NCBI GenBank assembly: GCA_910575545.1
Contig: CAJTFH010000018.1
Span: 1-64,000 of the forward strand
DNA from: Bacteroidales bacterium
Lineage (GTDB): Bacteria; Bacteroidota; Bacteroidia; Bacteroidales; Muribaculaceae
Length of the DNA: 64,000 bases
Direction: 5' to 3'
The notes under the pieces were generated by a model that ran no database searches, was not told the DNA's origin, and worked only from the letters and a program-made list of their open reading frames with translations. Positions 18,080 through 25,473 of this stretch are shown here, one piece after another. The position numbers and the translations under genes are program-made. Each line of letters opens with the position of its first letter. The first letter of the stretch is position 1.

Positions 18080-19501
18080 TTATTCAACAGATTGCAATTC
18101 AGTGGAATCCTTGGCAATCATAGCATTCTGGTTGCGGATGATATTGACGCGGTTCCACCACATCAAACCCATTGTAACCACAACCAGTATACCCGCACCT
18201 ATACATTTCAAGCTATGGGTCAGCTGGAAAATAACCCATGCCAACGGACTCGATGCAAAATCAAGGCTTCCTCCTGAAAATCCTTCAGGGATAGCAACAG
18301 CGGCATCTCCCGTAACGGCATACACATCTTTGGCAGCCAGTGTGAACCAAGGGGCAAGATTGGTCACAAGGAACAGACCCAAAACAAGCGCCACCAGACC
18401 GACAATGAATGTCTTGACAACATTCCCCTTAGTGAATGGCAATACCAACGGAAACACATAAAACATCCCCGCAAGCGACGCTAACGGAAGGAATTCATTT
18501 CCGGGAAGGAAAACCGCCAACGCGAGAGTCACCGGAATAAGCAGCAGCGACACTACAAGAGTTGTAGGATGCCCGATTACAAGAGCCGGGCTCATACCAA
18601 TGCTCAAGCCGTCGGCACCTTTGAATTTACGGGCAATCAGCTGCCTGGTGGCATCACTTATAGGCTTCAGACCCTCTATAAACAGTACAGTCACACGCGG
18701 AATCAATTCCATTACAGCACCCATCTTGATACCTAAACCGAGAATATACGGAATACGGTCAACAATCTCACCCCAGCTGCCGCAGGTAAGACATCCTATG
18801 CCTACACCGACGATAACACCGAGAAACAGCGGTTCACCAAGCAATCCGAACTTCTTTTTCATACCCTCGGCATCGATTTCCAGGCGGTTCATACCCGGAA
18901 TCTTGTCGAGCCCCTTGTTGATTGCCCAGGCAAACGGTGCAAAACCGGCACAGAATGGTTGAGGAATGGATATGCCGTCCATACCCTCATAGAAACCTTG
19001 GAATTTCTTGGCCGTCACATCGGCGATGATCAGGGTTACGATATAGCACACAATAGCTCCGAAAAAACCCCATGCCAGCGAATCGCTTGCGAAATATATC
19101 ACTGCCCCGATGAAAGCGAAATGCCAGTAGTTCCACAAATCGATATTGACCGTGCGGGTGGTTTTTGTGAGTAGCATTATGATGTTCACACCCAGGCACA
19201 CCGGAATGATGAACGCACCCACAGCAGTGTTATAGGCCACAGCTGCCGCAGCAGGCCATCCCATGTCGAACACTTTTAGCTGCAAGTCATAGATTTCAAC
19301 CACTGTGTTGAGTGCAGGGCCGAGAGCAGAGGTCAGCAAAGCGGTCACGATTGAAAGACCTATGAAACCCACACCCACTTTCAAGCCGGCTTTAAGCGCA
19401 TCACCTAATTTTATGCCGATACAGACACCCAGAACAGTGAATATCACCGGCATCATCACCGCAGCCCCAAGCCCGATGATATATTTGAAAACTTCTTCCA
19501 T
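18080..19501 (-). CDS. GatC-type PTS EIIC homologue without PTS partners (putative uronate/diketo-sugar permease)
   Basis: The 473-residue polytopic membrane protein has roughly ten or more hydrophobic segments and similarity to galactitol-family EIIC (GatC) permeases, including P-G-M-N-R-L near 200 and I-G-H-P-T-T-L near 315. Bacteroidetes generally lack PTS sugar phosphorylation, and no EIIA, EIIB, HPr or EI is in the window. Downstream kdgK would phosphorylate a free sugar, so transport is probably not coupled to phosphorylation. Its place between kdgK and the DUF4861 lipoprotein suggests it imports 2-keto-3-deoxygluconate or a diketo intermediate. The substrate and coupling ion are inference. 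Confidence 0.85.
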   Translation of the reverse strand: MEEVFKYIIGLGAAVMMPVIFTVLGVCIGIKLGDALKAGLKVGVGFIGLSIVTALLTSALGPALNTVVEIYDLQLKVFDMGWPAAAAVAYNTAVGAFIIPVCLGVNIIMLLTKTTRTVNIDLWNYWHFAFIGAVIYFASDSLAWGFFGAIVCYIVTLIIADVTAKKFQGFYEGMDGISIPQPFCAGFAPFAWAINKGLDKIPGMNRLEIDAEGMKKKFGLLGEPLFLGVIVGVGIGCLTCGSWGEIVDRIPYILGLGIKMGAVMELIPRVTVLFIEGLKPISDATRQLIARKFKGADGLSIGMSPALVIGHPTTLVVSLLLIPVTLALAVFLPGNEFLPLASLAGMFYVFPLVLPFTKGNVVKTFIVGLVALVLGLFLVTNLAPWFTLAAKDVYAVTGDAAVAIPEGFSGGSLDFASSPLAWVIFQLTHSLKCIGAGILVVVTMGLMWWNRVNIIRNQNAMIAKDSTELQSVE

Positions 19502-19553
19502 TGATATTAGTTTGGTGAATCAAATCTTTAGATTGTCATTCCGCGGCCGATCC

Positions 19554-20705
19554 TCACTCCACCACCACCTGCAAGGGTGTTGCCAGCCACTGGGCAAAAC
19601 GCATCAGATGGCTGTTCCAGCTTTCAGAATCAGGCATTCCTCCTTTCGACCATCCTGAACCCCACCAATAGGTGAAATCCTCACCGTCTGCATATCCTTT
19701 TGAGGCAAGGATATGCCCCACGGCATCCCCTCTCGGTTCGTCAAGAGGTTTATACTCAAAACTTTCGCTGTCGGGTGAAACAATGCCCACGAATATCGTC
19801 CCGTTTCCGGCCTCCGCATTCTCCGTAAGGTCGGCATATGACATGAATCCGTTTTCAACATCAAGGTGATAACCTTCGGGATTCTGACGATGAACCACGA
19901 TGCCTGGCGCAACCCGTTTGTCAGCGCTAAGACCGCTATAGCTAACCGTAGTGCGGTTTAGCCACGAGCCTCGGTCAAGTGAAATAACACGGGTCTCCAC
20001 AACAGCACTGTCGCCGTCAACTTTTATAGGGCCGTATGTGAGTTTCACACTGAAACGTAACGGCCCGTTTTCAAGCACCTCATAACCCTCATAGCAATAG
20101 GGATAGACAATCTCCCCTACCGAATCGAGCAGGGCTGCCGTTCCCCCACCGAGTGTCGGGCCTACGGCATAGACATCCATCCCCTCGCCATGGTCTACGT
20201 GAAATGAAATCTTGTTCACTTTGTCGTCGTAATACCGGCGGTCCAATACCTTATGGGGCACACATTTTGTCCATATATCATAACCGAATGCCCGCTCGCC
20301 CGACTGCTGCAAGGCCGGCCCATAAGCACGGTAGGCACCACGGTCGTTCTCCCATGCCATATCATCTTTGCGTTCAGGCACAAAACGGCCATAGACCAGA
20401 CTGTCAACCGGTGCCGGCTCACCTTTTTCTATGATAAAGCCCTTAGTCTCACCGCTTTTCACTGATACAGGAAAAATCAGCTTACCATCATAGGTCAATT
20501 GATACGGAATCTCTTCCCCACCTTTGTCAATCAAACGGAACGGCTCACCATCAGCCATAGAAACCACGGCATCGGCATCAATCTCGGCCATCACCTCTTC
20601 GCGGTCGGTCTCAGATGGATTTGTCACCGAAATCATATGACTTCCGGTGCACGCTGTAGCGGCAATCATAGCCCCGGCCGCCATTATTATTTGCACTCTT
20701 TTCAT
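19554..20705 (-). CDS. DUF4861 family lipoprotein of the uronate operon
   Basis: The start M-K-R-V-Q-I-I-M at 20705 gives a clean lipoprotein signal with lipobox A-T-A-C; the 10 extra residues from 20735 look spurious. The beta-rich body contains A-W-E-N-D-R-G-A-Y-R-A-Y-G-P near 120 and G-Y-D-I-W-T-K, hallmarks of DUF4861 proteins that occur with GH105/GH88 and lyases in pectin, ulvan and alginate loci. The W-E-N-D and R-x-Y-G-P residues are strongly conserved, so an enzymatic or uronate-binding role is plausible, but I know of no firmly assigned activity. It lies between kduD and the EIIC-like permease. Confidence 0.82.
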   Translation of the reverse strand: MKRVQIIMAAGAMIAATACTGSHMISVTNPSETDREEVMAEIDADAVVSMADGEPFRLIDKGGEEIPYQLTYDGKLIFPVSVKSGETKGFIIEKGEPAPVDSLVYGRFVPERKDDMAWENDRGAYRAYGPALQQSGERAFGYDIWTKCVPHKVLDRRYYDDKVNKISFHVDHGEGMDVYAVGPTLGGGTAALLDSVGEIVYPYCYEGYEVLENGPLRFSVKLTYGPIKVDGDSAVVETRVISLDRGSWLNRTTVSYSGLSADKRVAPGIVVHRQNPEGYHLDVENGFMSYADLTENAEAGNGTIFVGIVSPDSESFEYKPLDEPRGDAVGHILASKGYADGEDFTYWWGSGWSKGGMPDSESWNSHLMRFAQWLATPLQVVVE

Positions 20706-20750
20706 CGCCATTGATGTTCCTTGCAACAGAAGCATTAAACTTACCCGACA

Positions 20751-21545
20751 TCATTTAGGCTGTTTGCCGATATAGGCCAGGATGCCGCCATCAACATAAA
20801 GCACATGACCGTTCACGAAATTAGAGGCGTCAGAAGCCAGGAACACCGCAGGCCCCATGAGATCTTCCGGTGTGCCCCAACGTGCAGCGGGCGTTTTGGA
20901 GAGAATGAATGCATCAAACGGGTGACGGCTACCGTCGGCCTGGCGTTCACGCAGAGGCGCGGTCTGCTCGGTGGCGATATAGCCCGGCCCTATGCCGTTG
21001 CACTGTATGTTATGTTCGCCATACTCCGAACATATGTTGCGGGTGAGCATTTTCAGGCCACCTTTTGCTGCCGCATAAGCGCTTACGGTCTCACGGCCGA
21101 GTTCACTCATCATCGAGCATATATTGATGATTTTACCATGCCCCTTCTTGATCATACCCGGAATAACAGCCTTGGCGCATATATAGGGGGCAACGAGGTC
21201 GACATCCACAACACGGCGGAAATCCTCCACATCCATCTCCTCCATGGGGATACGCTTGATTATGCCGGCATTATTAACAAGTATGTCGATTGTGCCGACA
21301 GTAGCTTCGATATCGGCGACCATCGCTTTAACGGCTGCCTCATCGGTCACATCGCAAAGATAGCCTTTTGCATCAATGCCCAATTCCTTATACGCTTTCA
21401 TGCCACGGTCAACGGTCTCCTGACGCGAGCAGTTAAATACGATTTTCGCACCAGCCTCAGCAAAAGCCTGTGCTATTGCGAGACCTATTCCGTAGGCAGC
21501 ACCTGTAACAAGGGCAACTTTGCCTTCCAATGAAAATTGGTTCAT
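20751..21545 (-). CDS. kduD: 2-deoxy-D-gluconate/2,5-diketo-3-deoxygluconate dehydrogenase (SDR)
   Basis: This 264-residue short-chain dehydrogenase reduces 2,5-diketo-3-deoxygluconate to 2-keto-3-deoxygluconate. The N-terminal dinucleotide motif is T-G-A-A-Y-G-I-G (a TGxxxGIG pattern), N-N-A-G is near 92, and the catalytic Ser-Tyr-Lys is seen as S-M-M-S-E-L-G-R-E-T-V-S-A-Y-A-A-A-K-G. There is no signal peptide, so it is cytoplasmic. It comes second in the uronate operon, 23 bp after the oxidoreductase. Gluconate 5-dehydrogenase is a close alternative, but the context favours KduD. Confidence 0.9.
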   Translation of the reverse strand: MNQFSLEGKVALVTGAAYGIGLAIAQAFAEAGAKIVFNCSRQETVDRGMKAYKELGIDAKGYLCDVTDEAAVKAMVADIEATVGTIDILVNNAGIIKRIPMEEMDVEDFRRVVDVDLVAPYICAKAVIPGMIKKGHGKIINICSMMSELGRETVSAYAAAKGGLKMLTRNICSEYGEHNIQCNGIGPGYIATEQTAPLRERQADGSRHPFDAFILSKTPAARWGTPEDLMGPAVFLASDASNFVNGHVLYVDGGILAYIGKQPK

Positions 21546-21568
21546 GTTGTTTGTATGGTATTATTGAG

Positions 21569-22885
21569 TTAGATATTATCATTTACAGAAGATTCGGCAT
21601 CTATGGCTTCAAGCAGTTTCACAGCCGATATATACTGCATCATCCCTTCAGCCACCTTTCTGGCATCCTGCATGGCATGGACAACGGTGGCCGGACGGTT
21701 TGTGACATCCCCGCCGGCAAAGACCCCCTTGCGGGTAGTCATTCCATAGGGTGTTTCGCGGGTTCTGACATAACCCTTTTCATCAACCTCTATGCCATGC
21801 GTAGTGCTTACAATACGGCTTGCAGGGGCATTTCCCACAGCCATGATTACTTTATCAAGAGGTTCTACAGCCGCTACCCCATCGGTCTCGACAACAACCT
21901 CATTGAGAACTCCGGCTGTATGGTGGATTTCTGTGATACTCGAGTTCCAGCGGAATTTCACGCCTTCCGCAACAGCGTCGTCATATTCAGCCCGGAGAGC
22001 GCTCATCTCGTTAATAGTGCGGTGATAGACCACCGTTACCTCTGATGCGCCCAGGCGCACAGCCGTGCGGGCGGCATCCATTGCCGTGTTACCGCAACCG
22101 ATTACCATAACCCTGTCTCCCTCGCGCACTGCAACCTCCTCACGCCCTACATGCCCCTCGCGCCAAAGACTGACGCGCCGGAGAAAATATATGGCCTGGC
22201 GCACACCATAAAGGTCTCCACCGGGTATTTCGAGCTTTTTAGGCTTTCCTGTGCCGGTGCCCATGAAAATAGCATCGAAACCCTGCGCAAACAGGTCGTC
22301 AATGGTATAATTATGCCCTATGGTGACATTGTAATGGATGGTAACACCAAGCTCTTCTATCTTCTTGATTTCCTTACGCACCACATCCTTTGGCAACCGG
22401 TATTCAGGAATACCGAACATCAGAACGCCTCCGGCTTCACGTTCCATCTCGAAAATCTCGACGGCGACCCCTTTGCGGGCGAGTTCCCCGGCAACGGTCA
22501 GTCCGGCCGGACCGCTCCCGATAACAGCCACCCGACCCCTGGTTTTAGGCACAAGATTCTCGCGGATAAGATTCATGGAACTGTCGAAATCCGACACAAA
22601 CCTCTCCAGTTTTCCTATGCTGATATGCTCACCATTCTTTCCAAGCACACAATTACCTTCACACTGGCGTTCATGGGCACACACACGCCCACACACTGCG
22701 GGCAGATTGCTTTTCGCGTTGATGATGGCCATGGCATTGCCAAGATTGCCCATCGACAGTTCATGAATCCACTCAGGTATGTCATTGCTTATCGGACAGC
22801 CTTTGCGGCACTGCGGCACCTTGCAGTGAAGACACCTTTTTGCCTCGGCTATCGCCTCGAGCATCGTATAATCGTTTTCTGCCAT
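21569..22885 (-). CDS. GltD/NfnB-like NAD(P)-dependent flavoprotein oxidoreductase
   Basis: The 438-residue protein has an N-terminal double [4Fe-4S] domain (C-L-H-C...C-R-K-G-C-P and C-G-R-V-C...C-E-G-N-C, residues 19-77), an FAD site V-I-G-S-G-P-A-G-L near 121 and an NAD(P) site V-I-G-C-G-N-T-A-M-D near 262. This matches the glutamate synthase beta subunit and the large subunit of NADH-dependent ferredoxin:NADP reductase (NfnB/SudA). Neither gltB nor nfnA/sudB is adjacent. It heads the seven-gene uronate operon, where it might balance NAD(P)H for KduD. Which of the two activities applies cannot be told from sequence alone. Confidence 0.82.
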   Translation of the reverse strand: MAENDYTMLEAIAEAKRCLHCKVPQCRKGCPISNDIPEWIHELSMGNLGNAMAIINAKSNLPAVCGRVCAHERQCEGNCVLGKNGEHISIGKLERFVSDFDSSMNLIRENLVPKTRGRVAVIGSGPAGLTVAGELARKGVAVEIFEMEREAGGVLMFGIPEYRLPKDVVRKEIKKIEELGVTIHYNVTIGHNYTIDDLFAQGFDAIFMGTGTGKPKKLEIPGGDLYGVRQAIYFLRRVSLWREGHVGREEVAVREGDRVMVIGCGNTAMDAARTAVRLGASEVTVVYHRTINEMSALRAEYDDAVAEGVKFRWNSSITEIHHTAGVLNEVVVETDGVAAVEPLDKVIMAVGNAPASRIVSTTHGIEVDEKGYVRTRETPYGMTTRKGVFAGGDVTNRPATVVHAMQDARKVAEGMMQYISAVKLLEAIDAESSVNDNI

Positions 22886-23078
22886 TTTTCAATATTCGTT
22901 AATAACATCCCCCGCAGCCGCCATATCTAGACAACGGCAGATTGTCTGCCAATGCTGCATACCGAATATATTATACCGAATCACGTGGCGGATTACTCAA
23001 CCGCCAACGCTGTTTTTTCAAATTATCTGCAATATCTGGTTGAAATATCTTCTGAATACCGTCACTTCAACGGTTTCT
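22886..23078 (-). other. ~190-nt 5' leader of the uronate operon
   Basis: The leader runs from the predicted start site to the oxidoreductase ATG. It contains two short hairpins, GGCGG/CCGCC (about 22985-23003) and GGCAGA/TCTGCC (about 22935-22950). I recognise no known riboswitch. The remaining DNA to pyrD holds the two divergent promoters. Confidence 0.4.
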
Positions 23079-23084
23079 ATACCG

Positions 23085-23115
23085 CAAAAATACAATTTTT
23101 AGGTTAAACAACAAA
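23085..23115 (-). promoter_or_regulatory. Promoter of the oxidoreductase-uronate operon
   Basis: On the minus strand TTTG (23115-23112) and TATTTTTG (23092-23085) are 19 bp apart, a full match to the Bacteroidetes -33/-7 consensus. Confidence 0.72.
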
Positions 23116-23154
23116 GAGAGAAGCCGCGAACTTCCCACATCCGACAAATTTCAT

Positions 23155-23162
23155 TAAATTTG
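23155..23162 (+). promoter_or_regulatory. -7 element of the pyrD promoter
   Basis: TAAATTTG matches TAnnTTTG, 26 bp upstream of the pyrD ATG. No -33 TTTG is at the right distance. It lies divergent from and 40 bp away from the promoter of the uronate operon. Confidence 0.5.
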
Positions 23163-23188
23163 CCGACAAAAACAACAACACTTCAATT

Positions 23189-24094
23189 ATGGCAGATTTG
23201 CGCGTCAGAATAGGCTCTTTGGAACTGAAAAACCCGGTGCTGACAGCATCGGGAACATTTGGCTATGGAGAAGAATTCTCCGATTTTATCGACCTCAACC
23301 GCCTCGGTGGATTCATCGTGAAGGGCACAACTCTCAACCACCGCGAAGGAAATCCCTACCCGCGAATGGTCGAAACCCCATCCGGAATGCTCAATGCCGT
23401 AGGGCTGCAAAACAAGGGGGTGGATTATTTCATCGACAACATCTACCCGCGAATCAAAGGCTACGACACCGAGGTTATGGTGAATGTGTCGGGAGCATCC
23501 GTGGCCGATTATGTTGAGGTATGCAACCGCCTGTCTGAATGCGAAGCCATACGCGCAATAGAAGTCAACATTTCTTGCCCCAACGTAAAGCAGGGTGGAA
23601 TGGCTTTCGGCACAACATGCGCCGGAGCCTCAGAAGTCACCCGCGCCGTGCGCAGCGCATGGCCGAGGACCCTTATAGTAAAACTCTCGCCAAACGTCAC
23701 ATCGATTACAGAGATAGCCAAAGCGGTTGAAGCAGAAGGAGCTGATTCGGTGTCGCTTATAAATACCCTGCTCGGCATGGCAATCGATGTAGAACGCCGG
23801 CGCCCTTACCTCTCAACTATCACAGGAGGGCTTTCAGGCCCGGCAGTGCGCCCTGTGGCCGTGCGTATGGTGTGGCAAGTCGCCAAAGCCGTCAAGATAC
23901 CCGTAATCGGATTGGGTGGAATCATGAACGGACGCGATGCGCTCGAATTCATAATGGCAGGAGCCACCGCAATTGAAGTGGGCACAGCAAACTTCATCGA
24001 CCCTGCGGTGACAGTCAAAATCATCGATGAAATCAACGACTACATGACGCGGCACTCAATCGGTTCTTTAGACGAAATCCGCGGCATAATCTGA
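23189..24094 (+). CDS. pyrD: Dihydroorotate dehydrogenase, class 1B catalytic subunit
   Basis: The enzyme oxidises dihydroorotate to orotate in pyrimidine synthesis using FMN. The 301-residue protein shows [13 protein letters not shown] at the N-terminus, the substrate loop N-A-V-G-L-Q-N near 69, the catalytic Cys in E-V-N-I-S-C-P-N near 131 and C-terminal G-L-G-G-I and [10 protein letters not shown] phosphate-binding motifs. Cys rather than Ser as base marks class 1. Class 1B enzymes work with PyrK (FAD/[2Fe-2S]), usually encoded next door, but no pyrK is adjacent here. Confidence 0.95.
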   Translation: MADLRVRIGSLELKNPVLTASGTFGYGEEFSDFIDLNRLGGFIVKGTTLNHREGNPYPRMVETPSGMLNAVGLQNKGVDYFIDNIYPRIKGYDTEVMVNVSGASVADYVEVCNRLSECEAIRAIEVNISCPNVKQGGMAFGTTCAGASEVTRAVRSAWPRTLIVKLSPNVTSITEIAKAVEAEGADSVSLINTLLGMAIDVERRRPYLSTITGGLSGPAVRPVAVRMVWQVAKAVKIPVIGLGGIMNGRDALEFIMAGATAIEVGTANFIDPAVTVKIIDEINDYMTRHSIGSLDEIRGII

Positions 24095-24129
24095 CCCCGC
24101 TGTTCCCGAATCAACCGGCCATAATAAGA

Positions 24130-24162
24130 GGCGTTGTGTCGAAATTCGACCAACGCCTTTTT
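24130..24162 (+). terminator. Intrinsic terminator of pyrD (repeat-family hairpin)
   Basis: GGCGTTG (24130-24136) pairs with CAACGCC (24151-24157), with an inner GTCGAA/TTCGAC extension, then TTTTT. The same hairpin type ends the TolC and tsf transcripts in this window. Confidence 0.85.
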
Positions 24163-24176
24163 GGCATCCGGATGGA

Positions 24177-24304
24177 GAGGGTGCTGTCAGAATGGTTCAG
24201 ATGGTAGGAGCCTGAGGGTGAGGGTGAAGGGAGTTGACTAAGGTCAATGACCGAACCCGAAGCCCTCGGGCGACGACCCAGATGAGCCATTATGACACAC
24301 CCTC
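24177..24304. repeat. Dispersed intergenic repeat, copy 2
   Basis: It starts GAGGGTGCTGTCAG, ends ATGACACACCCTC, and is strongly similar to 15249-15381. Relative to copy 1 it lacks about 25 bp near its left end and carries a different middle segment (about 24210-24255). It ends 1 bp before the SPOR gene stop codon, between convergent pyrD and SPOR genes. Confidence 0.75.
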
Positions 24305-24305
24305 T

Positions 24306-24812
24306 TCACGGCTTTTTCAGGATATACGGGTATGGCGATGTCAATGCAACAGGTGATTTCTGACGTAATGTTTCAAGAACAATGACAGCGGTGTCGAGTG
24401 AAGAGGTCGTTACAGCGCCGATATAATACCGTTCATCTCTGTCTGCCAACACAATAGCATCCGGATAACCACCTGCTTTCAGGCGGTTGAATACCGACAT
24501 GGCGTTGAAGCGTTGACGGAACGAGGCCACAACCACATTGTAAACCTTTGCATGTTTGAGTTCTCCACCACCTTCAACATATCTGACATACACGGATTTC
24601 AATGGAATAGAGTCTCCTTTATACACGGTTTTCGGCATCTCAGCTTCACGTTTGAATCCTGCAGCCTCTTCTGCCGTCAGCCCCTCTGTCTTTTTTGCCT
24701 TCGCAACGTCATAGGCCCTCTGGTAGTTTTCTTCAGTAGTCTTACAAGCTGTCATACCCAGCGATAAAACCACCGAACAAACAACCGGTATCAATAATTT
24801 TCTCATAATCAA
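24306..24812 (-). CDS. SPOR-domain lipoprotein
   Basis: The 168-residue protein has a lipoprotein signal (lipobox M-T-A-C near residue 22), a charged linker with an AEEAA stretch and a C-terminal SPOR domain (about 90-168, from K-V-Y-N-V-V-V-A-S-F to P-Y-I-L). SPOR domains bind denuded glycan strands of peptidoglycan at division sites, so a septal or envelope role is likely. It overlaps the phosphodiesterase gene by 4 bp. No partner division gene is nearby. Confidence 0.85.
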   Translation of the reverse strand: MIMRKLLIPVVCSVVLSLGMTACKTTEENYQRAYDVAKAKKTEGLTAEEAAGFKREAEMPKTVYKGDSIPLKSVYVRYVEGGGELKHAKVYNVVVASFRQRFNAMSVFNRLKAGGYPDAIVLADRDERYYIGAVTTSSLDTAVIVLETLRQKSPVALTSPYPYILKKP

Positions 24813-25315
24813 TCGATTTTGAATTTTCCAAGCTCAATGACTTCAAGATCGCGCATATCCTCACCATCGATAGTCAGTTTTATAAGCGTACGTTCTTTTT
24901 GCCATCCGTGATGACCTGCCGCACCAGGATTGATATGAAGCACATCAAGTTCACGGTCGAACATCACTTTCAATATATGACTGTGGCCACACACAAAAAG
25001 TTTGGCATGGCTGTCGAGTAACCGGCGCATTATCCCGGGAGCATATCGTCCGGGATACCCTCCGACATGAATCATCAACACATTAATACCCTCGACTGCG
25101 AAACTTTGGATTTCGGGAAATGTGCGGGCAACTTCGCCTAAGTCAATATTCCCTTTAACGGCTCTGACAACCGGCACAACAGCCTCCAACCTACGAATCA
25201 CATCCACACACCCTATGTCACCGGCGTGCCACACCTCGTCGCAATCAGCAAAATGAGTTGCAAACCGCTCATCCCAGCATGAATGCGTATCCGATAAAAT
25301 ACCTATCCGTTTCAT
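24809..25315 (-). CDS. YfcE/MJ0936-type metallophosphoesterase
   Basis: This 168-residue calcineurin-like phosphoesterase starts at M-K-R-I-G-I-L-S-D-T-H-S, the family's usual N-terminus; the upstream Met at 25360 adds residues read from repeat-rich DNA. Metal-binding motifs are present: D-T-H near 9-11, G-D-I-G (H-A-G-D), K-G-N-I-D near 57, M-I-H-V-G and C-G-H-S-H near 108. Homologues hydrolyse phosphodiesters with manganese or nickel in vitro; the cellular substrate is unclear. It overlaps the SPOR lipoprotein gene downstream. Confidence 0.88.
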   Translation of the reverse strand: MKRIGILSDTHSCWDERFATHFADCDEVWHAGDIGCVDVIRRLEAVVPVVRAVKGNIDLGEVARTFPEIQSFAVEGINVLMIHVGGYPGRYAPGIMRRLLDSHAKLFVCGHSHILKVMFDRELDVLHINPGAAGHHGWQKERTLIKLTIDGEDMRDLEVIELGKFKID

Positions 25316-25328
25316 ATGGTTGTAGTTT

Positions 25329-25473
25329 AAGAAGTCGCAAGCCGCAAGCGTAAGTCGCAAGTATTAAGTTGGAAGTTCTAAGAATGAATAAACCGGCTAT
25401 CATCATAATTTTATTGCGGAATTTCGCCTCCGACTTTCAACTTACGACTTACAACTTGCGACTTCTCACTTCC
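25329..25473. repeat. Inverted clusters of AAGTCGCAAG-like short repeats
   Basis: The left cluster (25329-25382) has several units of the pattern AAGTYGYAAG on the plus strand, and the right cluster (25431-25473) has the same pattern on the minus strand, about 48 bp apart. The right cluster includes the stop codon of the amylase gene. The two could fold into a long imperfect hairpin between the amylase and phosphodiesterase genes. No coding capacity is seen. Confidence 0.6.

Noticed and set aside
20805-21533. Plus-strand frame of 242 codons opposite kduD
   Set aside because: It mirrors a well-conserved SDR gene and shows no domain of its own.
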